From Populus alba (taxonomy: Eukaryota > Streptophyta > Magnoliopsida > Malpighiales > Salicaceae), in the NCBI RefSeq assembly GCF_005239225.2, contig NC_133295.1, forward strand, positions 6,758,001 to 6,822,000: 64,000 bases of DNA. The letters are read 5' to 3'. The first letter of the stretch is position 1, and each line of letters starts with the position of its first letter. Both the position numbers and the translations under genes were made by a program. This document shows positions 1 to 12,345 of this stretch, piece after piece. The notes under the pieces are model-generated. The model was not told where the DNA came from, ran no database searches, and saw nothing but the letters and a program-made list of their open reading frames with translations.

Positions 1-26
1 CTAATGGCAAGTATTTCAATGAACAG

Positions 27-3000
27 GAAAGCAAATTTCTCAAGTTCTTGGGGTTCATGTGGAATCCTCTATCATGGGTTATGGAAGCTGCAGCTATCAT
101 GGCTATTGCATTGGCGAATGGCGATGGAAGGCCCCCAGATTGGCAAGACTTTGTCGGTATCACCTGCTTGCTTGTGATCAACTCTACCATTAGTTTCATT
201 GAAGAAAACAATGCGGGAAATGCTGCTGCTGCACTTATGGCTGGCCTGGCTCCTAAAACCAAGGTAATTCAAGAAACTGTGTATCACATTTAGTTGCAAA
301 TTGGCGCTAAGGCACTCTGTTCACATACATATGCATAAATTGTAAGATATTTTCATTGGCTTGTGTGTTTTATGATGTGTGAAATCTGATGACTTGGATA
401 AGCCTCTGAATTGTCATTTATACTGGTTTATAGTGGACTAGGTATCGAGCTCTTTTAATTTTTTTTAAAAAGTCAGTGCCATGCTTCGTTACAAGTAAAT
501 AAGAAGAAAAAACATAATCTACTGATGATAAATGTTAGATGCTGGCATACATGTACTGCCATTATGCTAGAAAAAGAGAAGAATAAAAAAGTGGTTAAAC
601 ACTTGCTTAAAAATTAATATTAACTAATTATAATTTATTTAAAATTTTATTTTCATTCCATGCTGGGGTAGGTTCTTAGGGATGGAAAGTGGACTGAGGA
701 GGATGCTGCAATTCTGGTTCCCGGAGACATCATTAGTGTCAAATTGGGAGATATCATTCCTGCTGATGCCCGTCTTCTTGAGGGTGATCCTTTAAAGGTT
801 GATCAATCTGCTCTCACCGGGGAGTCACTTCCAGTAACTAAGCATCCAGGCGATGAAGTTTTCTCAGGCTCCACTTGTAAACAAGGAGAGATTGAGGCTG
901 TTGTTATTGCTACTGGTGTTCACACCTTCTTCGGAAAGGCTGCGCATCTGGTGGACAACACCAACCAAGTTGGCCACTTCCAAAAGGTTCTTACTGCTAT
1001 TGGGAACTTCTGTATTTGTTCCATAGCAGTTGGAATGGTTATTGAGATCATAGTCATGTACCCGATTCAGCACCGCAAGTACAGAGATGGAATTGACAAT
1101 CTTTTGGTTCTCTTGATTGGAGGCATCCCCATTGCTATGCCAACGGTCTTGTCGGTGACGATGGCTATTGGATCCCACAAGCTGTCCCAACAAGGTGCCA
1201 TCACTAAGCGTATGACTGCCATTGAAGAGATGGCAGGTATGGATGTACTCTGCAGTGACAAAACTGGGACGCTAACCCTCAACAAACTGAGCATTGACAA
1301 AAACTTGATTGAGGTTTTTGCAAAGGGTGTGGACAAAGATTATGTCATCCTGCTTGCTGCCAGGGCCTCTAGAGTTGAAAATCAAGATGCCATTGATGCT
1401 GCCATGGTTGGAATGCTTGCTGATCCAAAGGAGGTACAATGCCTGCTTTGCATATTTTAAGACATCAAGTAATGAACGCGAGCCCTTATCTCGTGTATAT
1501 ATATGCAGGCAAGGGCTGGTATAAGAGAGGTACACTTCCTTCCATTCAATCCTGTGGACAAGAGGACTGCTCTAACCTACATTGATGCTGCTGGAAACTG
1601 GCATAGAGCAAGTAAAGGTGCCCCTGAGCAGGTAACTTGTTGCTACTTTAGATTTCATACCACCTTTTGGTGTAACACTCGAAATAGATTAGTGAGTTAT
1701 CTTGTTCAAACTAATTTTTTCTGTGAATAGATCCTCGCCCTATGCAATTGCAGGGAAGATGTTAAGAAGAAGGTTCATTCTTGTATTGACAAGTTTGCTG
1801 AAAGAGGGCTTCGGTCATTGGCTGTTGCTAGACAGGTTTTAATGCCTTGCATTGATATTCTGCAGCGTTCCTTTGCTTTCCCTTCATTATTTTTGTCAAA
1901 AATATCCTCTTTTTACTGGTACTGTGGTTTGGATGCAGCAAGTGCCCGAGAAAAGTAAGGAAAGTCCAGGTGGTCCATGGGAGTTTGTTGGCTTGTTGAA
2001 CCTATTTGATCCTCCAAGACATGACAGTGCTGAAACCATCCGTAGAGCTCTCAATCTCGGCGTAAATGTCAAGATGATTACTGGTAATTTTTTTTTCTTT
2101 GATATTCTATTTAGTGAATGCAATGGTGATTATTTTTTTTTTTTTTTTTATGCTGCTGCTTACTTTATGGTGATTTTAATATCCAGGTGATCAGCTTGCT
2201 ATTGCAAAGGAGACAGGACGAAGGCTTGGAATGGGAACAAACATGTACCCTTCAGCTTCTTTACTTGGTCAGGATAAGGATGCAAGCATAGCTACTCTTC
2301 CTGTTGAAGAGTTGATTGAGAGGGCAGATGGGTTTGCTGGCGTGTTTCCAGGTGGGTGCTTTCGTTATGCCACCTATGACAAAACATTCGGCACCTGTGG
2401 GTGTTGATTCGGTTAGATAGATTATTTGTTCTAACTAAATCCATTTTCTTTATAGAGCACAAATATGAAATCGTGAAGAAATTGCAAGAAAGGAAGCACA
2501 TTGTCGGAATGACTGGTGATGGTGTTAATGATGCACCTGCATTGAAGAAGGCAGATATTGGAATTGCTGTTGCTGATGCTACGGATGCTGCAAGAAGTGC
2601 GTCTGACATTGTTCTAACAGAGCCTGGATTGAGTGTCATCATAAGTGCTGTGCTGACCAGTAGAGCTATTTTCCAAAGGATGAAGAACTACACTGTTAGT
2701 TGCATGCTTCTTGTGTTCCTGACCAAGCTCACAAGTTTTCTTCCCTTTAAATTCTATTTCCATTTTAACAATTAGTGGCTTTAATACCTTCACTATTGCA
2801 GATCTATGCGGTTTCCATCACAATCCGTATTGTGGTAAGTAACCACTAGCAGTTTCATCAGAACGTATAAATGTGGTTTTCTATTGTAAACTACTCCTTT
2901 CTGACATTAAATTCGAATTTGGCAGTTTGGGTTCATGCTTATTGCTCTGATATGGAAATACGACTTCTCTCCTTTCATGGTTTTGATTATTGCCATCCTA

Positions 3001-4343
3001 AATGATGGTGAGTAGTGATGAGCATGGTTTTAAAATTATTTTTACTTTTTATGGAGGCCAAGACGGCATGGTATAGTTTTTGAGTATATATTGACTTACC
3101 ATGTTTCGTAGGTACAATTATGACGATCTCAAAGGATAGAGTGAAGCCATCACCCTTACCTGATAGCTGGAAACTAAAAGAGATATTTGCCACTGGAATC
3201 GTACTTGGTGGTTACCTGGCGTTGATGACTGTGATATTCTTCTGGGCAGTGCATGATACTGATTTCTTTTCGGTAACAGACGCCTCATTTTGACTTGCAA
3301 ACTTATATTGAGTTGCAGAATAGTGCTGTTTGGTGGATACCAATGTGCATTTTCACGTTCCACACATGCAGGAAAACTTTGGTGTCAGATCGTTAAGGGA
3401 AAATGATGAAGAAATGATGGGTGCTTTATACCTTCAAGTTAGTATTGTGAGCCAAGCTCTCATTTTCGTGACTCGTTCTCGCAGCTGGTCCTTTATTGAA
3501 CGACCTGGTCTGCTACTGGTGTCTGCTTTCATGATTGCACAGCTGGTAATATCTGCTTCCTCCTTGATATTGTGGTTTGGAGGTGAAGAATTCCTTCAGA
3601 AATAACCTAACGAGCTCTGGTTTTCATCAGGTTGCAACTGTGATTGCCGTTTATGCCAACTGGGGTTTTGCAAGGATCAAGGGAATTGGCTGGGGTTGGG
3701 CTGGTGTCATCTGGATTTACAGTATTGTTTTCTATTTCCCACTTGATATTATGAAGTTTGCCATCCGCTACATCCTAAGTGGAAAGGCATGGCTCAATTT
3801 GCTAGAGAACAAGGTACATTATTTTTCCCGAACACTGATCTTTCCAGGTACGTACTTGAACATGTATTTAGTAGCTGGAACTGAAATGTGGCACACAATT
3901 TTTCCTCGTGTGACAGACCGCCTTTACCACCAAGAAAGATTATGGTAAAGAGGAGAGAGAAGCTCATTGGGCTCTTGCACAAAGGACCTTGCACGGGCTT
4001 CAACCACCAGAGACTGCTGGTGTCTTCAGTGAAAAGAGCGGCTACAGGGAGTTGTCTGAAATCGCTGAGCAGGCTAAGAGACGAGCAGAGGTTGCAAGGT
4101 ATGGCGTTAGTCTTTTGATTTTTGTTTCTATCACTGGTAGAGAATATTGTAATGTTTTATTGCTTGATACATATTCTAAATCGATTCGGTCTTGAAGTTT
4201 TCAGTCATTAATCAACTTACTAAGAGAATTTCTCTATCATGAATAGGCTCCGGGAGCTTCACACGCTTAAGGGGCATGTTGAATCGGTTGTTAAACTCAA
4301 GGGTTTGGATATTGATACCATCCAGCAGCATTATACAGTGTAA
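27..4343 (+). CDS. Plasma-membrane H+-ATPase (P3A-type), 5'-truncated by window edge
   Basis: Pumps protons out of the cell using ATP and energises the plasma membrane. Fourteen exons join in frame: 27-263, 672-1433, 1509-1631, 1731-1835, 1939-2083, 2187-2351, 2456-2694, 2802-2834, 2926-3007, 3112-3272, 3372-3545, 3631-3813, 3917-4098 and 4247-4343; all introns are GT-AG. They give 895 residues. Visible motifs: the TGES actuator loop (about 806-817), the phosphorylation motif CSDKTGTLT with its Asp codon at 1257-1259, GDGVNDAP near 2516, and the regulatory C-terminus ending in HYTV, whose penultimate Thr is the known 14-3-3 phosphosite of this family. The family has about 950 residues with the catalytic Asp near 329; here it is residue 275, so about 54 N-terminal residues lie upstream. 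The acceptor at 25-26 marks the first complete exon. No frameshift or stop was seen, so the gene looks functional. The isoform cannot be assigned. Confidence 0.97.
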
Positions 4344-5244
4344 AAATCCTGAAATAACTGTGCTACCTGAGAAGGAAAGGCCTGAAGTTCAATGACAAAC
4401 CCTCGAGAAAATTAAGCAGATAGACCTCCTGAATAGATGAGAACTTCTCTAGACGGGGGAGAATATGCTATTTATATAATTCTAGTATCTTGTACTTTTT
4501 GTTTTTATGTGTTTTCAACTCTGGAAGAAAAAGGGTACTGTTCCCCTGCTTCTTGCTCCATGAAGAGCCTTGTAATGCCACCTTGTCACACTTTTTAATT
4601 TCAAGGTTAATCTTATTTTTCTTCTGCTTAGTAACTTCTAGTGTTCATGTTTCTTTGCTTTGCTGCATGTATTTTCTTCAAAGGCTATAACAGGACTCGC
4701 TGCAATGACAAACCAATGCAACAGCACAACTTTAAATGCACTTTTTAATTTGATGACAAATTAGATATACTTAACCGTAAATTCAACAAAATTTTTCTTT
4801 ATAAGTTCTCCTATAATTTATGCTGAAATTCCGATAAATTCTCTCTTATACCTAAATATTCTAAATTACCAACTAAAACCTGTTTCACTTTTATTCACAT
4901 TCTCAATTTCCAATCCAATCATCTTGAATCTCAATCACATCTAATATACTTTTGACATCATATTAATCCATGTGATATTACACAATATCAATTATAATAT
5001 GAGAGTTTTAAAGTAAAATAAAAACTAACAAGGTATGTGAATTTATAGAAATACAAATTAATGTGAAGAGTAACAATTATATCCATACAATAGATAATTC
5101 AAAGTTTAATGAATACATTACAATCCTAAAATATACATAACATACCTAGTCTATATTAACAAAAGTGAGATAAGGTAAGATTATGCCTACGTTAGTGAAA
5201 ATATCCTAAAAAGTAGAGCATTCAAATATAATAATCTAAATAAC
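4344..5244. other. 3' flank of the H+-ATPase gene, no gene
   Basis: The first 300 or so bases after the stop are probably 3' untranslated region: they are less AT-rich than what follows. From about 4740 the sequence is AT-rich and short open frames show no recognisable protein. Confidence 0.5.
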
Positions 5245-5790
5245 TAATAATCACTTGCTCTATCCTTTCAATAATATGTACAGAATCATAAAAATGCTTA
5301 GACAAGCTACCCATCAAATGTTCATAATAAGAGGATTTGAAGGTATTGACGAACAAAGTCATCATATTTGCTTCTATCAAAGAAGGTTAAACATGTGTGG
5401 TCTCATCTCTTTGTTTTTGCATATATGCCCTTACTGATTCTTAGACTTCCCTTCTCAATGATCATCATGCTAGTTCTATCAAGGCAATTTCCATATTGAA
5501 TTTGTACAGCTTTAGAAAGAAATCTGTCATGTCTTTCTATCTCTTAATTCTGGTATTATCTAGTCTTATATACCAACTCAAGGCGAGCCCTATAAGACTA
5601 TTCTAAAAGAAATAGATTAACATTTTCTCATTATAGATCACTTTAATCATCTTGTTGCAGTACAACCGAAGATGAGTGTTTGGGCATTCTAGTCCGGTAT
5701 ACTTGATGAAGTTTGATACTTTGAATCCCTTTGGCACCACAATGTTTGGCATCAAGCATACTTCAGTTGCTCATATATGGTCAAAAAGAT
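5245..5790 (-). pseudogene. Ty3/gypsy gag remnant
   Basis: Reading the minus strand gives a plant gypsy capsid-like sequence. It includes VPKGFKVSNFIKYTG, then CPNTHLRLYCNKM, then SLIGLALSWYIRLD, and, after frame changes, SLIEANMMTLFVNTF. These match the usual order of plant Retrotrans_gag domains (K-F-x-Y-x-G, CP-x-x-HL-x-x-Y, W-Y). In-frame stops (for example after IYFF) and at least one frameshift show it is dead. The matching LTRs were not found; 7255-7500 may belong to the same element. Confidence 0.75.
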
Positions 5791-7254
5791 CACTTCCTTC
5801 AACTATTCTTAATCTCTCTTCTAGAGTAGTCCATTTATTTTAGTTCATGGGACCAATAGATCTATCATTAGAGGGTCCTTAAGCTATCAAATCCATAGTG
5901 ACCAGAATTTGAGCTAACTAGACAGGAGTGATGGGGATAAAATGCTGCTTAGTTACTGAATTTGCCTTCAAGTTTTGAGGTGTATGAGGGATATGAGCTA
6001 GTGGTGCTTCCACATGAGAGACTGTGTAAACGTTCTCTCCCTATTCTTGGACCTTAAAAGTTACTCGAGTAAATTGTTCATTCGAGAAACTTCATTCTTT
6101 ATAGATTTTAGCTCTCTTTGATAATGTGATTCCAAATGAGCTCGCTCTTCATTCTTCATTCTTTCTCTCAGTTAGGTGTAGTAGACCTTAAATAGGAGAT
6201 TTATGTTTCACAACATGTAATGCATGTGACAACTTATAAGCGAATGCAATATTAAATGCATGATCATATGCATATGCCAATGTATATTAGAAATGGATTT
6301 ATTCTTTCTAAAAATGATTGATGAGAACCATACGGGCATGGATTCTTTTGTCACATTTCTATCAAGAGTAATTCTACTTAAGTTGTTGTTTCAATCACAC
6401 TTACTAAGAGACAAATTTTATAAAAGGTGGGTCAAAGCCCTTTTCATTAATATTGAAATGTTCATTACATTATTTAGGAAAAGGAATACAAAAAAAAAAA
6501 AAAAAAGCACAACAGTCTTTCTCTTCAACCACATCTCTAGCCAAAGGTAAAAAAATGCCTTATCAATATTCTAAACACGAGCCATCAATTTCTTCACCTT
6601 ATTCATAATATAGTTCAGGTTGTTGATCGATGATTGTTTCATTGCATCTCATCTAGTGTAGTCTTCTTCTAACAATTGTAACAATTCAGAATTTTACCCA
6701 TATTCTATAATGGTAAATTTAGTAGTGGTGCCTTTTTTATAGTTTACAAGTCTTGTAATTCAAGATGCTTTACGGTTAGGCTCAAGCTTGATGCAAAATA
6801 GGTATTATAAAGCATACACCTTAAAGGTAGGTTCTAGTTCTTTTATGTGAGATAAATGGTAGGTTTACTACTTGATCTCTAAAAATGGTCTCTTATTGTG
6901 TTAGTGATCACCCTCGTGAAGGCAATATAGAGGTTTAGTAGGCAATGAGATGGCATATGTACTAATCATTACCAATCTAAGTATTCATCGAATATTTAAG
7001 GTTTACACAAACTTAAACATTGACTCAAGTCTTAAGGTAAGTTACTAGTCCCCCACTTAACCTAAAGCCTTATAGTGTGTTCCCTCATGAATAATATTAG
7101 TAATGCATGAGTGTCTTTCATTCATATCCAATATACTATGCATAACAAGATATAAAGAGAATGCATGTAAAAGCTCTTAAACAAAGCAAAACATTCATAG
7201 TTGAAAAATAAACAAACATCAATCTTCACACAACATAAACAAACAAAACAAAGC

Positions 7255-7500
7255 CTATTTTAAAGGTCCCTAATGGAGTCGTCATCTTGTCATATCCTTC
7301 ACGAGAGTGCTATGTCATGGTAACCCTTTCTAGATGGGTTAAGAGGTCTTTGGTTGGATGAGTTGTCACCTAGTATTATGATTACTATATACCCTACATG
7401 GTCTTTAGAGATTATAGGTAAAGGACTAGTTACGTAAAAGAAATGTATTGACACCCCTAGTATACCTTACCTGAAGTAAGTTGTATTGTTTTTTTTTTTT
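7255..7500. repeat. LTR-like retrotransposon fragment
   Basis: A moderately GC-rich stretch reads like the untranslated or LTR part of large gypsy elements in plants, with a phrase about 'acccctagtataccttacct' near 7451. No coding potential and no paired copy were found in the window, so the assignment rests on resemblance only. It is followed by a T-homopolymer. Confidence 0.35.
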
Positions 7501-9654
7501 TTTTATGATTGCTATGGTCTGATTGTATTTGTATTCCTATCAATAAATCTATTATGAGATTGCTATAATGAGCAAATCCTAGTTTCTTAAATCAAGACCT
7601 TGGTTTAAAAGGTGTCTAATAAGGCAAGTCTACAAATGAACCACGACTATAAATCCAAAGACTTTATGTGATTTTCATTTTTTTTTTTTTTTTCTCTTTA
7701 GTATTTCATATAACCATGACTCTTATACCATGAAACATAGTTTTTTCGAGAGAACCTTGAAATTTTGGCTATTGCATCATTTCAAATAATATTTCAGATA
7801 AAATTCCTTGGAATTTTTATTCTTATATTAGAAGCGAATGAGTTGTAATGTTCCCAATAATATTTTGAATGTTGACCCCACATATACGTTTTTTATCCTT
7901 ATATTAAAAGTGAATAATAATAAATTATTACCCCTAAAAATATTTTGGATATTAACCCTTTTGTAGGGTTTTATCCTTATATTCAAAGTGAATAATATAT
8001 TTTCTTGTCAAAAATGAGTTTTTGATAATTTTAAAATATAGGTCAAAACCTTTTGTAATTTCACAAACTAGTTGTAAAATCCATGCAATACTTTTTGTAT
8101 TTTAAACATGCAAAAACATGTTATTTTTTAGAGTTTTCTTAATTTAAAGATATGATCCAGTATTTTTTAGGATTTTTGGCTAAATGGAAAAAAACCTTTT
8201 TTTTATTTATTTAAATTATATTTTTAATCTTTTTATTTTTTTAATTTTTTTTTGGGAAAATACTTATTTGTTTTCTTTAAATAAAAATGTTAAAATAAGC
8301 CTAAAGGCATACATGTTTGCCAAACACACTCTTAAGCCAAAAATTCTTTTATCAAAAAGGTTGAACAAACAAACAAGATCTTACACATTTGACCTAAATT
8401 TAACTCAATCGACTATAATTCGAACCAAAAATACTAGTTTGACTTGAAAAACAAACCGAAACCAAAATTAAAAGTTAAAATAGATCAAACTTGCAAAAAC
8501 ATTAAAAAAAAAAACATTTTTTTTGTCAAAAACATATCAAACCCCAGAAAAAACTCATGAACACAAAAAATATGCATGATGGAAATCAATCATTGAACAA
8601 TAATCAAGCATCAAACATCATCGATTTTCACCCAATAATCATAGATTTAATCAAAATAGGTTTCAATACAAAAACAAAACCCTATGATTAAAACTAAAAA
8701 ACAGTTATTAATGCAAATTAGTACTAGATTATTGATTAATCAAGTCTTATGAAGTTGCAGGTGCAAAGAAATGGTCCAAATCATAGAGCCAATGTAATAT
8801 TTTTCTCGAGAACACTGTTTAGAAAACCCAAAAAATGAAGAACCTGTCAACCGAGAAACGTGCATGCCTAGTCCTAAAACCATGTTTTTTGTATTCACAC
8901 AAACCACATTACCATAGTTACACATGAATGAATCAAAACATGTAACAAAAAACACCATATTCTAAAAATCATGCATGAAATTCCTAAAATCATAACTACA
9001 CCCCTATTGACAACCAAAAAATTCATCAAATTGTAATTCAAAACTGACTCTTTAAACACTTGGGATCCAAATCAAACTCATGAATCAAGAACATGCACTA
9101 GCAATCCAGAAAAAGACATCAAACACTCATTGTCACTTTTGACAGAATACAAAACTATTACATTTCATCAAATCTAAACAGTCAAACATCTTTTAAACAT
9201 CTAACAACATTAACAAACAACTCCAAGCATGATTAAACAAAAAAAAAAACATTTTGTGCATTAATCAAAACCAAATCTAAAAACAATATAATGCAAAACA
9301 TATTAAAAAACACCATAAAGCAGGCAAGAACAAGCTAGAGATGTGCCTTAGCTCATAGGCTGATAGTAAATGTCACCAAATACTTTATTTATTTGCATTG
9401 TCAAGTACAGCTCAAATCACCTAGCATCAATAAAATTATTAAAGAACACTCTTGTATCAAAATGATTCATCTAAAGGACTATTGTACAATACCAATACTT
9501 GCTCAAACAATAAGATGTGAGACAAAAAAGTTCAGCTGTAGCTATTTTACATATACAAACCCATAACAACAATAGACTATTTTTGTTGAAAAAAATTAAC
9601 ACTTACGATGATTTTCACAAATATAGATTAACTATGGCGCCTGAAATATTAGAA
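7501..9654. other. AT-rich intergenic DNA, no gene seen
   Basis: Long A and T runs and short open frames without recognisable domains. Adenine-rich sequence at about 8400-9350 resembles untranslated parts of LTR elements. This lies downstream of the minus-strand bHLH gene; its 3' UTR probably occupies the last few hundred bases. Confidence 0.4.
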
Positions 9655-10311
9655 TCAAGATTCTCCATCCACTAGACACCTAAGAATGTTCACCTGCATC
9701 TCTAGACCGGTTATATAACTTCCCATTTTGCTAAACAATTCATCATCACCCATCTCCATCCCACCCGGCAAAAGAGATCTTAGATTGGCCACCCGGCTTC
9801 CAATTTGCTTTTCCTCACTTTGCTTTGCTTCTTCTTTCTTGCTTCTGGCCCTCTTTAAGTTCTTGTTTGTCTTGGCTTTACCATTAGGGCTAGAAGAAAT
9901 TCTCATTTTAGCAATGGCGTTATAATTAGCACGTGACAACCTTGGTGAACCATGGTCATTAGCATCGTTTTTCAGAATGCGAGGGCCATGCATTGAAGGA
10001 CATTTCAATGAGGCAAAAGAATTATCACGATGAGAGTCATGAAATCTACCTGCGTTGATATTTTTGTGAAGCCTACTTTTCAAAGTTTGACTCCAAGCCA
10101 ACCCTGGGGTGGACATCACCAAAGCCATATCAACTTCATATCTCACTGGTTTTTGTAGCTCAGAGTCATGACCACATTTGTCATCTTCTTTAATCTTCAT
10201 TAGAGCTGAAACCAAATGGTTCACGTAATTTCTATCAAGCAGTGTTTTCCCTATCACGTTTGGCTCAAGAGAATACACAGCTCTTCGTTTAGCACTCATT
10301 TGTTCCTCCAT
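9655..10311 (-). CDS. Atypical bHLH transcriptional regulator, IBH1/bHLH147-151-like
   Basis: An intronless frame of 218 residues starting MEEQMSAKRRAVYSLEPN. The N-terminal KRR-x-VYSLEPN and the following NYVNHLVSALMKIKE resemble the conserved start of plant IBH1/bHLH147-151 proteins. Residues 131-165 are very basic (for example KTNKNLKRARSKKEEAK), and the C-terminus (about 175-216) is a helix-loop-helix: SRVANLRSLLPGG, then GSYITGLEMQVNILRCLV. The classic basic H-E-R DNA-contact triad is not visible, so it probably acts by dimerising with other bHLH proteins rather than binding E-boxes itself, as IBH1 does in brassinosteroid and light growth control; that role is inference from the family. 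The single exon is typical. A TTTATAA box lies upstream on the minus strand near 10467-10473. Confidence 0.82.
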   Translation of the reverse strand: MEEQMSAKRRAVYSLEPNVIGKTLLDRNYVNHLVSALMKIKEDDKCGHDSELQKPVRYEVDMALVMSTPGLAWSQTLKSRLHKNINAGRFHDSHRDNSFASLKCPSMHGPRILKNDANDHGSPRLSRANYNAIAKMRISSSPNGKAKTNKNLKRARSKKEEAKQSEEKQIGSRVANLRSLLPGGMEMGDDELFSKMGSYITGLEMQVNILRCLVDGES

Positions 10312-10730
10312 TCAAGAAGCGAACAATTTTCAAAGAATAATGTTGAAATTACGTTAACAGAGAGACTGCGGGAGGGAAGAGCTGTTTCTCTAGAGCACAC
10401 TAGGAATGTAAAAGAGTAAAAGTCGCTAGGAATAGAGAGCAGGTCGTTAAGCAACTGGGGTTATAAACAAAGAACTGGAGAAGCTAGCTATTTGAAGTAG
10501 TGGGCACATGGCCTCACATGCTTTCTTTTGCATTTTTACACCTACCTAAGAAGTCCTTCCCTCCCATGTGCACTAAGAAACAAGACATTAAAACCCCACC
10601 ATAAAGGATCTTACATGACTCCACCCCTTCATCTCTGATTGTACTCTTTTGTCTTCTTTTTTTTTTCTTTTCCTCTGAATCCTCTCTTCTTGTCCTTCTT
10701 GGCTTATAGTATATTTTTTTCACTCTTCTC
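10312..10730 (-). promoter_or_regulatory. Upstream region of the bHLH gene
   Basis: Read on the minus strand, a TTTATAA sequence near 10467-10473 lies about 160 bases before the start codon, a plausible TATA box with a leader of ordinary length. A pyrimidine/purine-biased tract at 10640-10690 follows further upstream. No start site can be fixed from sequence alone. Confidence 0.4.
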
Positions 10731-11020
10731 TTTTAAGAAGATAATATACATAATATTTTTAGGATCTTACTAATAGTTTAAGTTATTGGACTCAAATGAT
10801 TCTTTAATATGGTATTAGAGTCTTGATGATCAAGCGATCACGAGTTTGAATTTCACTATCTTTATTTATTTGATAAAAATTAAGCACAAGATAATATGAA
10901 TTTGTTCAAGTTTCAAGTCCAAAAAAATTTCACCTTGACAGATGTGTTAAGGAGTAATATAAAGTATGTATCGTAATCCCACCTAACAACTTAAGCTATT
11001 AAATTAAAATAATTCTTAAG
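10731..11020 (+). mobile_element. TRIM-like miniature LTR retrotransposon
   Basis: Two diverged direct repeats of about 75-80 bp (10731-10809 and 10945-11020) share the string about 'taa.a.cttaagctatt..a.t.aaatgattctt'. Immediately after the first, TGGTATTAGAG at 10810-10820 matches the primer-binding site for initiator-Met tRNA (TGGTATCAGAG) with one change. The inner part has no coding capacity. Short terminal direct repeats plus a primer site and no genes define TRIM elements; the repeats are old and their exact ends uncertain. Confidence 0.5.
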
Positions 11021-12173
11021 CTATATAGTTATTAAGCTATTGAATTTATATAATTATTTAAGAGTCTTGAATCAACCAGCTCATCAGCCTACGCCTACTT
11101 GTTTGGCCACCACTTTTCAACCATCTTCGTATCATTGCATGCTACTACTTCTGCTGTTTCTCCAGGGAGGTTCTAACAAGATTTATTAGCTAACTCGTTT
11201 CCGTTTGCAATATGTCTTCGTGCTTTTAAAAGGTTTTTTTTTTTTTTGAATGTTATTGGAGTATCGGTTATAATCTTAATTACAAGAGGAGTTGTGATTA
11301 CAACGAAAAAATGCAAGCTTTTCAATATTAAATAACAAATAAAAGCATAGTTCAGATTAATTCCATAAATTCACTTTATTTCAATTTTATCTACTATATA
11401 TTAATGGATTTTTCTTTTTCCTTTTAATTATATTATGAAAAGTTCAAGAACACATTATGTCTCTAATTAAGACACAAGAAGGGCATCGGACAACACAAGA
11501 AATTCCAAAAGTATAGGGTTTATTTTCAAAAGCTTTCATTTATAGGAACTTTCCTATAAATGTTTAGTTGCTTTCTTTTGTACCACATGGAATTATGCAG
11601 TGCATGTTATTATCAATTATGCAAGTTCTTCCATTCAATCCTAGCTTGCACATATATGTATGAAGATATAAGAATTTGCATGATTGATAAAAGAAAACAA
11701 AAGTTAAAGGCTGAATTTGTCCTAATTCTTCAATTTGCTCCTCTATTTTTATTGAGTTAATTTTATCCTTAAATACATATTAAGTCTCTAATTTATTCTC
11801 TTGACAAGATTTTCATATCTAACAATCAGAATTAATGATCACTTGATTTATACATAATTATTTTTATGTCAAACATATCCTTGCATTCTAAAAATAAAAT
11901 AAAATAGAAAACACTCGTACAACTCACCTGATTAATTATGGTGATTTGATTTGAGAATCTTGCCTAGAAGCTTAACATGATAAAATTGATTCAATTATGA
12001 ATATAAGGGGTAGATTAAAAAATTATGGACAAATTAAATCATTAACCCTAAAAATGAACATAAATAAAAATTTGCATTGAATCCCAAGTTGCTTACAACA
12101 AATCACTAAACTATAAAAGTTGAAGGGCTTAAATGTATTTCTTCATTTTATTTTTTTATTTTGTAAATTAACA

Positions 12174-12345
12174 TAGATGTTCGAGCGAGTTTTGATGTAC
12201 CTCAACTAATCCCACGGGTCTTGAAGTTAATAACTATATAAGCCTCCAGTGATCCTGAGGATTGTGGGACTCGAACTAATAACCTATGAAGAGCAAATCC
12301 AGAACTTGACCAATTAAATTATAGTTTTAATAGTGAAGTAGACAG
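12174..12345 (-). mobile_element. tRNA-derived SINE-like element
   Basis: Read on the minus strand, a pol III A-box-like stretch (TTTAATTGGTCAAG) is followed about 30 bases later by a B-box-like TAGTTCGAGTCCC, then a non-tRNA body, then an A-rich tail (the T-rich plus strand at about 12140-12170). This order is that of plant tRNA-derived SINEs; Salicaceae are known to carry several such families. No target-site duplication was established. Confidence 0.5.

Noticed and set aside
1..26. Open reading continuing upstream of the first H+-ATPase exon
   Set aside because: The translation before position 27 does not fit the family, and an AG acceptor at 25-26 precedes the conserved [10 protein letters not shown], so these bases are intron.
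10514..10723. 69-residue Lys/Arg-rich minus frame in the bHLH upstream region
   Set aside because: It is produced by a purine-rich low-complexity tract; no homologous domain.
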